Of a DNA stretch of 32,609 bases, positions 1-7,006 are shown one piece after another. The position numbers and the translations under genes are program-made. The notes under the pieces were generated by a model. The model searched no databases and had not been told where the DNA came from. It saw nothing but the letters and a program-made list of their open reading frames with translations. Origin of the DNA: an uncultured Lachnospiraceae bacterium (GTDB lineage Bacteria > Bacillota > Clostridia > Lachnospirales > Lachnospiraceae); the NCBI GenBank assembly GCA_944383325.1, contig CALWPC010000051.1:1-32609 (forward strand). Direction: 5' to 3'. Each line of letters starts with the position of its first letter. Within the stretch, counting starts at the first letter, position 1.

Positions 1-143
1 AACAGATCGGGAATATCTAAGCTTGCAAAAACGAGAAGTGGGTTGTATGATTGAGAAAACGAGTCTATGATCATTTTTCTTCAGGAACAATCTTTTTCAT
101 TTCAACTGACAATTCGTTTACTTCATCGCGTATATGCTTGCCC

Positions 144-172
144 TTGACACGTTTGGGGGGCTATGTTAATCT
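144..172 (+). promoter_or_regulatory. possible metG promoter
   Basis: A perfect TTGACA at 144-149 is followed after 17 bases by TAATCT at 167-172, which is a poor -10 match (3 of 6). The position, about 80 bases before metG, is sensible. No T-box antiterminator motif or SAM-type leader is recognisable in bases 1-254, so this is only a simple promoter candidate. Confidence 0.4.
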
Positions 173-254
173 TGTGTTAGTATTTTCTGGCAGCAGCGCG
201 TGTGCCTGCACCAGAAAGAAAAGGTTGATCACGGTGGCAGAGGAGGAGTGTAAA

Positions 255-2213
255 ATGGCGAAAAAACCTTATTATATAACGACGGCAATCGCTTATTCGT
301 CAGGAAAACCTCATATTGGCAATACGTATGAGGCGGTGCTCGCGGACAGTATCGCCCGTTTTAAAAGGTTGGAAGGGTACGATGTGCGCTTTCAGACCGG
401 AACGGATGAGCACGGACAGAAAATTGAGGAAAAGGCAAAGGCGGCCGGAGTCACACCGAAAGCGTTTGTGGATGGTGTGGCCGCACAGATTCAGTCAATC
501 TGGGATTTGATGGGAACATCCTACGATCGGTTTATCCGAACGACGGATCCGGATCATGAGGCTCTGGTACAGAAAATTTATCGCAAACTGTACGAGCAGG
601 GCGACATTTATCTGAGCGAGTATGAGGGGATGTACTGTACGCCTTGCGAATCCTTTTTTACGCCCTCTCAGCTTGTTGACGGAAAGTGTCCCGACTGCGG
701 AGCAGAGTGTAAGCCGGCGAAGGAGCAGGCTTATTTTTTGCGGTTAAGCAAATATGCGGACCGACTGATTGAACACATCAATACACATCCGGATTTTATT
801 CAGCCGGAATCCCGCAAAAATGAGATGATGAACAACTTTCTTCTTCCGGGACTTCAGGATCTGTGTGTTTCCCGCACGTCGTTTACATGGGGAATACCGG
901 TTGATTTTGATCCGAAACATATTATTTATGTATGGATTGACGCGCTGTCGAACTATATTACCGGTCTCGGGTACGATGTGGACGGGGAGCCTTCGCCGGA
1001 GTTTCAGAAATACTGGCCGGCTGATCTGCATTTGATTGGAAAAGATATTTTGCGCTTTCATACGATCTATTGGCCGATTGTTCTTCTGGCGCTTGACCTT
1101 CCGCTCCCAAAGCAGGTGTTTGGCCACCCGTGGCTTCTTCAGGGCGATGGCAAGATGAGCAAGTCCAAGGGGAATGTGATGTATGCGGACGAGCTCGCGG
1201 ATCTTTTCGGCGTGGATGCGGTGCGCTATTTTGTTTTGCACGAGATGCCGTTTGAAAATGACGGTATTATTACCTGGGAGCTGATGATTGAGCGGGTAAA
1301 TTCGGATCTTGCCAATACGCTTGGCAATCTGGTCAACCGCACGGTATCGATGACGAATAAATATTTTGACGGTGTAGTGGCCGATACGGGCGCTTCGGAC
1401 TCTGTCGATGAAGAGATGAAGAATACCGCGCTGTCTACGGTTCGCCAGTGTATCGAAAAGATGGAAAAACTGCGTGTTGCGGACACGCTGACGGATATAT
1501 TCAGTTTGTTTAAACGGTGCAACAAGTACATTGATGAGACGATGCCCTGGGTTTTAGCCAAGGACGAGACAAAGTGGGAACGTCTTTCGACGGTATTGTA
1601 TAACCTTGTGGAAAGTATTACGATTGGCGCGACATTGCTTTCAGCGTTCATGCCGCAGACGTCGGAAAAGATTTTTGCACAGCTTGGCAGCCAGGCGCGC
1701 ACGATGGAAGAATTGCAGCAGTTTGGCCTCTATGTTTCCGGCAATAAGGTGACGGCAAAACCGGAAATTTTGTTTGCGAGACTGGATCCGGAAGAGGTGA
1801 TGCAGCGTGTTGGCAAGCTGCATCCGCCTGCAGAACAGGCCGACGACGGCAAACAGGAGGAAGCGGTTGTGGACTGCCCGGCGAAACCGGAGATTACCTA
1901 CGACGATTTTATGACGATGCAGTTTCAGGTAGGTGAGATCATCCAGTGCGAGGAAGTGAAAAAGTCTAAAAAACTGTTGTGTTCTCAGGTCCGGATTGGC
2001 AGCCAGGTAAAGCAGATTGTTTCCGGAATCAAAGCATACTATAAGCCGGAGGAACTGGTTGGCAAAAAAGTGATGGTACTTGTGAATTTAAAACCGGCTA
2101 AACTGGCCGGAGTCGTATCGGAAGGCATGCTGCTCTGTGCGGAGGATGCGGAAGGTAAACTTGCGCTGGTTGTTCCCGAGAAGGAGATGCCGTCGGGTGC
2201 AGTAATTTGCTGA
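255..2213 (+). CDS. metG: methionyl-tRNA synthetase
   Basis: Charges tRNA-Met with methionine in the cytoplasm, for initiation and elongation. The 652-residue protein has the class I HIGH-type motif PHIGN at residues 19-23, a zinc knuckle with Cys 128, 131, 145 and 148, and KMSKS at 300-304. An anticodon-binding helical domain follows. The C-terminal ~100 residues form an OB-fold tRNA-binding domain (VGEIIQCEEV onward), as in dimeric MetRS. The frame is open upstream to base 51, but the ATG at 255 is chosen because a GAGGAGGAG ribosome binding site lies just before it and the family begins with a sequence like MAKKPYYITT. rsmA follows after 21 bases, the order seen in many Firmicutes. The identification is secure. 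Confidence 0.98.
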   Translation: MAKKPYYITTAIAYSSGKPHIGNTYEAVLADSIARFKRLEGYDVRFQTGTDEHGQKIEEKAKAAGVTPKAFVDGVAAQIQSIWDLMGTSYDRFIRTTDPDHEALVQKIYRKLYEQGDIYLSEYEGMYCTPCESFFTPSQLVDGKCPDCGAECKPAKEQAYFLRLSKYADRLIEHINTHPDFIQPESRKNEMMNNFLLPGLQDLCVSRTSFTWGIPVDFDPKHIIYVWIDALSNYITGLGYDVDGEPSPEFQKYWPADLHLIGKDILRFHTIYWPIVLLALDLPLPKQVFGHPWLLQGDGKMSKSKGNVMYADELADLFGVDAVRYFVLHEMPFENDGIITWELMIERVNSDLANTLGNLVNRTVSMTNKYFDGVVADTGASDSVDEEMKNTALSTVRQCIEKMEKLRVADTLTDIFSLFKRCNKYIDETMPWVLAKDETKWERLSTVLYNLVESITIGATLLSAFMPQTSEKIFAQLGSQARTMEELQQFGLYVSGNKVTAKPEILFARLDPEEVMQRVGKLHPPAEQADDGKQEEAVVDCPAKPEITYDDFMTMQFQVGEIIQCEEVKKSKKLLCSQVRIGSQVKQIVSGIKAYYKPEELVGKKVMVLVNLKPAKLAGVVSEGMLLCAEDAEGKLALVVPEKEMPSGAVIC

Positions 2214-2234
2214 TACAGCCGGGAGAGGTGCAAT

Positions 2235-3158
2235 TTGAAGGAACCAGATCTTTATTTGCCGCAAAATACGATTGCTGTAATACAAAAGTATCAGTTTGCG
2301 TTTCAGAAAAAGTTTGGGCAGAATTTTTTAATTGACGGTCATGTGCTGCAGAAAATTATAGCGGCGGCAAATATTACCGGGGACGATGTCGTGTTGGAAA
2401 TCGGCCCCGGTATTGGCACGCTTACCCAGTTTCTCGCCGCTTCCGCCGGAAAAGTGGTCGCTGTGGAAATTGACAGAAATTTACTTCCAATTCTGGAGGA
2501 GACACTCTGCGGGTTTTCGAATGTGACGGTTCTTCATGCTGATATTATGAAAACGGATGTGCATGACCTTGTGAATCGTTATTGCGAAGGCAGGCCGATC
2601 AAAGTGGTTGCAAATCTGCCTTACTATATTACTACGCCTATTATTATGGGATTGTTTGAGTCCCACGTGCCGCTGCAAAGTATGACTGTGATGGTACAGA
2701 AAGAGGTCGCGCAGCGCATGCAGCAAGCGCCGGGGAGCAAGGATTACGGGGCGCTTTCGCTTGCCGTGCAGTATTATGCACAGCCGTATCTGGCCGCCAA
2801 TGTGCCGCCGAACTGTTTTATGCCCCGCCCGAAAGTGGGGTCGGCGGTGGTTCATCTGAATGTGCACAGACACCCGCCGGTTCCGGTGCGAGACGAGGCG
2901 CTGATGTTTCGTCTGATCCGCGCGTCGTTTAATCAGCGTCGAAAAACACTGGTCAATGGACTGTTGAACGGGGCGGGCTTATCGGTTCCCCGGGCGGAAT
3001 TGATGCAGATTATTGAGGAGCTGACCGGAGATCCGAATGTGCGCGGGGAGACGTTAAGCCTTCAGCAATTTGCGGCGCTGAGTGATCGGATTTCCGAAAG
3101 ACAGGGGCATGACCAAGGGGGTGTGCGCGGTGAGCAGACGGAAACAGACGGAAGATGA
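2235..3158 (+). CDS. rsmA: 16S rRNA dimethyladenosine transferase RsmA (KsgA)
   Basis: Uses SAM to dimethylate the two adjacent adenines in the loop of the last 16S rRNA hairpin, a late small-subunit maturation step. The 307-residue product carries FGQNFLID near the N-terminus, the SAM-binding motif EIGPGIGTLT, and the catalytic NLPYY motif at the middle, all diagnostic of the KsgA/Dim1 family. The start is a TTG at 2235 behind GGGAGAGGTG; no better start codon lies nearby. The gene is 21 bases after metG, and its 3' end overlaps the start of tadA by about 29 bases, so the three genes are probably one transcript. The final ~15 residues, rich in Gln, Gly and Glu, are an extension in the overlap zone. 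Confidence 0.97.
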   Translation: MKEPDLYLPQNTIAVIQKYQFAFQKKFGQNFLIDGHVLQKIIAAANITGDDVVLEIGPGIGTLTQFLAASAGKVVAVEIDRNLLPILEETLCGFSNVTVLHADIMKTDVHDLVNRYCEGRPIKVVANLPYYITTPIIMGLFESHVPLQSMTVMVQKEVAQRMQQAPGSKDYGALSLAVQYYAQPYLAANVPPNCFMPRPKVGSAVVHLNVHRHPPVPVRDEALMFRLIRASFNQRRKTLVNGLLNGAGLSVPRAELMQIIEELTGDPNVRGETLSLQQFAALSDRISERQGHDQGGVRGEQTETDGR

Positions 3159-3660
3159 GCGCTATATGCGGCAGGCATTAACACAGGCAAAAAAGGCGCT
3201 TGTGATCGGAGAAGTTCCGATCGGGTGCGTGATTGTCTGCGGCGGGAAAGTGGTAGGCCGGGGTTACAACCGGCGCAATACAGACCGGAGCACGCTTGCG
3301 CATGCAGAAATAACGGCGATCCGCAAAGCGAGCAAAAGTACCGGTGACTGGCGGCTTGAGGATTGTACGCTCTATGTGACTTTAGAACCCTGTCCGATGT
3401 GCGCGGGCGCGATTGTACAGGCGCGGATTCCAAGAGTTGTTTTCGGAGCCAGAAACCCCAAGGCGGGGTGCGCAGGATCCGTGTTAAACTTGTTTGATGA
3501 ATCCGGGTTTAACCATCAGGTGGACTCTGAAAGCGGTGTGTTGGAGGATGAGTGCGCAGAACTGTTGAAGGGGTTTTTTGCCGCGCTGCGCGTTCGTAAC
3601 CGGGAGGAAAAGCTGCAGCGAAAAACGTCCGATTCCATGCATTCACAGCGTCCGGATTAG
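3130..3660 (+). CDS. tadA: tRNA-specific adenosine deaminase TadA
   Basis: Deaminates the wobble adenosine of tRNA-Arg(ACG) to inosine. The zinc site is visible as HAEITAI (His ligand and catalytic Glu) and PCPMCAGA (two Cys ligands), with the TadA-specific GEVPIGCVIV before them and FGARNPKAGCAGS after. The start is uncertain. The GTG at 3130 has AAGGGGG eight bases upstream and gives a normal N-terminus (SRRKQTEDERYMRQAL); an ATG at 3109 would add seven residues. From 3130 the protein is 176 residues; the last ~20, basic and polar, look like a loose tail. It overlaps rsmA and is followed by the SRP RNA gene, the same tadA-SRP RNA order as in Bacillus. Confidence 0.95.
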   Translation: MSRRKQTEDERYMRQALTQAKKALVIGEVPIGCVIVCGGKVVGRGYNRRNTDRSTLAHAEITAIRKASKSTGDWRLEDCTLYVTLEPCPMCAGAIVQARIPRVVFGARNPKAGCAGSVLNLFDESGFNHQVDSESGVLEDECAELLKGFFAALRVRNREEKLQRKTSDSMHSQRPD

Positions 3661-3669
3661 CAAAATAAA

Positions 3670-3698
3670 TTGACATTTTATCAAATGTACGCTATACT
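3670..3698 (+). promoter_or_regulatory. ffs promoter
   Basis: TTGACA (3670-3675), a 17-base spacer, and TATACT (3693-3698) make a near-consensus housekeeping promoter. Transcription would begin near 3705, about 50 bases before the predicted mature SRP RNA 5' end, implying a 5' precursor segment that is trimmed, as known for the Bacillus scRNA. Confidence 0.85.
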
Positions 3699-3754
3699 GT
3701 CAAAGCATAAACCATACGCGGGATATTGCGGAGGTTGATGATCGGTTGTTATAA

Positions 3755-4025
3755 TCTTTCCGTGCAGCCGGGGAGTTAGCGGTGCCCTGTACCTGCAATC
3801 CGCTATAGCAGGGGTGAGATCTTGCCCCGGGCAATCTTTTGTGGAGCTGCCCTTCATAAGTGGCGTTGACGTTTGGGTCTTACGCAACAGGACTTTACGA
3901 ACCGTGTCAGGATGGGAACATAGCAGCACTAAGTAAACAACCCTGTGTGCCGTGAGGGCGCCTGAACCGAGTTTACTGTGGAGGTAACGTCTGTGAAAGG
4001 CTGTTCAAAGCAAGATGCACGGAGT
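3755..4025 (+). ncRNA. ffs: signal recognition particle RNA, large Gram-positive type
   Basis: RNA scaffold of the signal recognition particle, which binds Ffh and targets nascent membrane and secreted proteins. The sequence matches the Bacillus scRNA pattern in order: GTGCCCTGTACCTGCAATCC in the Alu-type 5' domain, GGCGTTGACGTTTGGGTC, then the domain IV core GTCAGG...AGCAGC. The apical loop is ATG-GGAA-CAT, so the conserved GGAA tetraloop is kept on a three-pair stem. The ends pair: TTTCCGTGCA near 3757 with TGCACGGA near 4016-4023. A length of about 271 bases equals the Bacillus mature RNA. The ends are predicted from this pairing and may be off by several bases. Confidence 0.93.
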
Positions 4026-4049
4026 TTAAATAAAACAATGCAGCAAAAG

Positions 4050-4072
4050 TCCAGCGAATGCTGGATTTTTTT
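4050..4072 (+). terminator. ffs intrinsic terminator
   Basis: TCCAGC (4050-4055), loop GAAT, GCTGGA (4060-4065) and a run of seven T form a compact rho-independent terminator about 25 bases after the predicted mature 3' end of the SRP RNA. Confidence 0.85.
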
Positions 4073-4109
4073 GTTTCATAGTTTCATAGGATTAGGGCGT
4101 CCTATGAAA
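4073..4109 (+). repeat. perfect 10-bp inverted repeat with duplicated half
   Basis: TTTCATAGGA (4082-4091) and TCCTATGAAA (4100-4109) are exact inverted copies around an 8-base loop. GTTTCATA also occurs twice in direct tandem at 4073-4080 and 4081-4088. No T-run follows on either strand, so it is not an ordinary terminator. It lies between the ffs terminator and the phosphoesterase gene and could be an operator or an mRNA hairpin. Confidence 0.6.
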
Positions 4110-4154
4110 TAGCTATGCTTGATGACGCGGGCAGAGTAGGTGAACGGAGGTTTT

Positions 4155-5342
4155 ATGAATCGGGTTAAAATATTGCATTGTGCAGATCTTCATCTGGGAA
4201 AGGTTCATGCGGGGCAGCATACGTGCGGCGATGCGCTTGACGCGCTTCGCCGGATTTGTTCGCTCTGCCGTGAGGAGAACATTGATTTTTTACTGATCGC
4301 CGGAGATCTTTTTGAGCGAAACGATATTCCGGGAACGCTGTTTGGCGAGGTGTCGAATCTGTTGGGCATGATTGCGCCCACGCAGGTATTGATCGTGGCG
4401 GGCAATCATGATTACCTGTCGCCGAACGGCTGTTACAGCACAGGGCGCCTGCCGGATAATGTCTTTGTCTTTGGGGAGCAGCTTACGTGTCAGGTGTTTG
4501 AACAGCAAAAGGTGCGCGTGTGGGGGCAGTCTTTTGCGTCGCCTCATGTGACGGTTTCACCGGAGGCGATCACACCGCCGGAAAAGGAAAGTGATTGGAT
4601 TGCTCTCGGGATTTTGCACGGAGAAGTATGTGCGTCCGGAAGAAGCATGTATCGGCCGATTGCGAGAGAGTGGATTTCAAAATCAGGACTGCACTATCTG
4701 GCGCTGGGACATCAGCACGGCCGCACGGCATTGTTGAAAGAGGGGCAAACGATTTACGCGTATTCAGGCTGTCCGCAGGGACAGGGATTTGATGAGGGCG
4801 GAACGTGCGGGGTGTATATGGGGACAATTGACAACGCGGGGACACATCTTTCATTTGTGCCCACGTCGGCTTATAAATGGCATGTTTTATCTCTTTCTGT
4901 GCCGTCTGGCTTGCCTGCCAGGGAGAGAACGTCCTACCAGGGGCGGTTGGACCGTCTGCTGCTTGAAAAATTTGGTGAAAACTACAAAAAAAATCAATAT
5001 AAAATTTTACTCCAGGGAGAGCAGAGTACGGGAGAGGACGGTTGGGCAGCGGAACAATGGGCGGAAGTGATACGTACTGTAGCTCCTCATGCAGTCGTTG
5101 TGGATGAGAGGGAAATACCCCGTGATTTTGCGGCTTTGTCCGGGGAACCGGGGCTGCGGGGCGTTTTTGTGAAAAAGCTGTGGGATCAGGTTGTGCTGTT
5201 AGACCGGGAACTGGAGACACTTTCAGAGACGGACGGCGATGCGGCGGACAGAGAGCGCCGTGAGGAGCTGACGAGGAAACGAAGAACATTATGCAGGGCG
5301 CTTGAGCTTGGCCTGGCTGCGTTTGACGGAGGTGAGGCATAA
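4155..5342 (+). CDS. SbcD/YhaO-type metallophosphoesterase (DNA repair exonuclease family)
   Basis: Calcineurin-like phosphoesterase of the MRE11/SbcD/YhaO group, whose members are Mn-dependent nucleases working with a Rad50/SbcC/YhaN-type ATPase. The 395-residue protein shows the five metal motifs in order: D11-x-H13 in CADLHLG, GDLFE (D51), GNHD (83-86), LHGE (H155) and GHQHG (186-188). The C-terminal ~150 residues are the capping and partner-binding region and are less conserved. The start chosen is ATG 4155 after CGGAGG; a GTG at 4140 is in frame but lacks a ribosome binding site. It overlaps the ATPase gene by one base (TAATG), so the pair is translationally coupled and probably forms one complex. 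The exact substrate cannot be told from sequence. Confidence 0.9.
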   Translation: MNRVKILHCADLHLGKVHAGQHTCGDALDALRRICSLCREENIDFLLIAGDLFERNDIPGTLFGEVSNLLGMIAPTQVLIVAGNHDYLSPNGCYSTGRLPDNVFVFGEQLTCQVFEQQKVRVWGQSFASPHVTVSPEAITPPEKESDWIALGILHGEVCASGRSMYRPIAREWISKSGLHYLALGHQHGRTALLKEGQTIYAYSGCPQGQGFDEGGTCGVYMGTIDNAGTHLSFVPTSAYKWHVLSLSVPSGLPARERTSYQGRLDRLLLEKFGENYKKNQYKILLQGEQSTGEDGWAAEQWAEVIRTVAPHAVVVDEREIPRDFAALSGEPGLRGVFVKKLWDQVVLLDRELETLSETDGDAADRERREELTRKRRTLCRALELGLAAFDGGEA

Positions 5343-6844
5343 TGAAATTTAAGGTATTGGAACTGAACGCTTTTGGAAAGTTTCAGGATTATCGGTTGGA
5401 GCTTCCTGATGGGATCGTAGTGCTGGAAGGCGATAACGAGTCGGGGAAAACGACGTTATTTCATTTTGTGCTGCTGATGTTTTACGGAAATGCGGGGGCG
5501 GAGAGAAGCAATGATATTCAAAAGAGTCTGAGAAAAAAATATATGCCGTGGAAGTCTGCCGCAGTCATGAGCGGCGCCGTGGAAATGGAGTATGACGGTA
5601 TGGATTACCGGATCGAGAAGGTATTCAGGCAGTCCTGGCTGACGGATGAGGTGACGATTTATAACCGGACAACCGGAGAGCGTTTTACCCCAAAGAAACA
5701 GCAGGAAGTGGGAGAATATTTTTTTCAGTTTGGCGCGGAAACATTTTTAAAAACGATTCTTCTCGGCGAGCATGATCACCTAAGCCGAACGGACGGAAAA
5801 AGTGAATTGGTTTGGCATCTGAGTAATTTGGCGGTGTCAGGGGAGGAAGAATTGTCTGCGCATCTTGCGCAGGAGCGCCTGGAGGCGTGGCGGCAGCGCC
5901 TCGTAAGTAAACGCGGCGACAGAGGACAACTGTCGGAATGCCGCGCCAGGGAACGGCGGCTAGAGTCTCAGCTTGAACAGCTTTGCGACCGCCTGGATGA
6001 ATACGAAGGGGTGGTGGGACGGCAGGAGCCGGCGCCGCTTCACGGGGAAGCTCATGCGGGAGTTTTTCATGTGGTTATTACTGCGCTGGCGGTAGTCTGC
6101 GCAGCGGCCGGCGTGTGGGCCGGCGCCGCTGTCGCATGGCCAGGTTATTTGTTTGCAGCAGTTGCGGCCGGATGTTATGTTGGATATTGCCGTCTGCGCG
6201 CGGGGCAAAAGAAGTTGCTAGCTGCGAGGAACGCTGCACAGACGCAGGAATATCAGAGGCAGATGACGTTTTTAAAACAACAATTTGAGCAGCTTCAGTC
6301 ACAGAAGGAATCGCTTGCAAAGGAACTGAAAGAGTGCACAGTACAGCGCGGACAACTGGAGGAGACCTATGAGGCGTTGTCGTTGGCCAAACAGGCAGTC
6401 GCAGAAGCGTCGAAAGAGTTTGAACAGGATTATACGCCGAAATTGATGGCGCTGACGGCAGAATATTTGTCCAATCTGACGCGCGGAAAATACACAGATT
6501 TAATTGTGACGCCGGAGCTTTCAGTTTATATTCGCGAGCACGATACGGAGTCGTACCATGAGTGGAAATATCTCAGTTATGCCACGGTATGTCAGGCGTA
6601 TCTGTCACTGCGCCTGTCTATTTTGGATCTGTTGGACGAATCGGGTGAAGACTTTCCGCTAGTGTGTGATGATGTCTTTTCCTCTTATGATGAAGAACGT
6701 CTGGAAGATGCGCAGGCATTTCTGTATGATTATGCGGCAAGGCGCAGTAAGCAGGTGCTGTTTTTTACCTGTCATCCGCATATGTTTTGTCAGAGTCAGG
6801 TAACAAGAGTGCGGATAACGGATGCAAATACATGGAAAATGTAA
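5342..6844 (+). CDS. compact YhaN/SbcC-like P-loop ATPase with central membrane segments
   Basis: SMC/Rad50-like ATPase, probable partner of the phosphoesterase just upstream. Only 500 residues, against roughly 950-1000 for Bacillus YhaN. The N-terminal lobe starts MKFKVLELNAFGKF and has Walker A GDNESGKTT at 30-38. The C-terminal lobe has Walker B LVCDDVFSSYDEERL around 440-454 and a terminal HP motif (FFTCHPHMFC). The region where the ABC signature should be reads YLSYATVCQAYLSLRLS (410-426), so the usual SGG/SGT is degenerate. Between the lobes are a short coiled coil (~165-225), about 45 hydrophobic residues that could span the membrane twice (~240-285), and a second short coiled coil (~290-360). 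YhaN proteins also carry such a central hydrophobic stretch, so this looks like a shortened YhaN. Confidence 0.85.
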   Translation: MKFKVLELNAFGKFQDYRLELPDGIVVLEGDNESGKTTLFHFVLLMFYGNAGAERSNDIQKSLRKKYMPWKSAAVMSGAVEMEYDGMDYRIEKVFRQSWLTDEVTIYNRTTGERFTPKKQQEVGEYFFQFGAETFLKTILLGEHDHLSRTDGKSELVWHLSNLAVSGEEELSAHLAQERLEAWRQRLVSKRGDRGQLSECRARERRLESQLEQLCDRLDEYEGVVGRQEPAPLHGEAHAGVFHVVITALAVVCAAAGVWAGAAVAWPGYLFAAVAAGCYVGYCRLRAGQKKLLAARNAAQTQEYQRQMTFLKQQFEQLQSQKESLAKELKECTVQRGQLEETYEALSLAKQAVAEASKEFEQDYTPKLMALTAEYLSNLTRGKYTDLIVTPELSVYIREHDTESYHEWKYLSYATVCQAYLSLRLSILDLLDESGEDFPLVCDDVFSSYDEERLEDAQAFLYDYAARRSKQVLFFTCHPHMFCQSQVTRVRITDANTWKM

Positions 6845-6877
6845 GTTTGAAAAAAATTAGTTTTGCGTTCTACGAGC

Positions 6878-6906
6878 TAGACATCAATGGTTGTGTGTGC
6901 TAAAAT
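6878..6906 (+). promoter_or_regulatory. promoter for the TPR-ATPase gene
   Basis: TAGACA (6878-6883), 17 bases, TAAAAT (6901-6906): five of six matches to each consensus box. It lies about 100 bases before the GTG start at 7007, in a 160-base gap that contains no other gene. Confidence 0.65.
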
Positions 6907-7006
6907 GAATTTAATTTTAGAGACGTGTACGGCGAGGGCAGAAAGAGTGAAATTGCCGACAGGTACGATATGGAGCACAAGTGAGAACAAGCCATGAGGT
7001 GAAAAA

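Noticed and set aside
2-70. Open frame at the left edge that could be the tail of an upstream gene
   Set aside because: Two frames are open for 17-22 codons with no recognisable motif; the evidence cannot choose between them or exclude chance.
70-160. Minus-strand frame encoding a charged stretch ending ELSVEMKKIVPEEK, like the C-terminus of a small protein
   Set aside because: Only about 29 codons between stops and no usable start codon; too short to support as a gene, though it could be a remnant.
51-254. N-terminal extension of metG of 68 codons
   Set aside because: The extension contains promoter-like sequence and does not resemble MetRS; the ATG at 255 has a strong ribosome binding site and a family-typical N-terminus.
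4570-5340. 256-codon minus-strand ORF opposite the phosphoesterase gene
   Set aside because: It is the shadow of a gene with five intact metal motifs, has no ribosome binding site, and its product is compositionally odd with no motif.
6905-6997. 30-codon ORF before the TPR-ATPase gene
   Set aside because: Its ATG overlaps the -10 box, so it would not be on the transcript.
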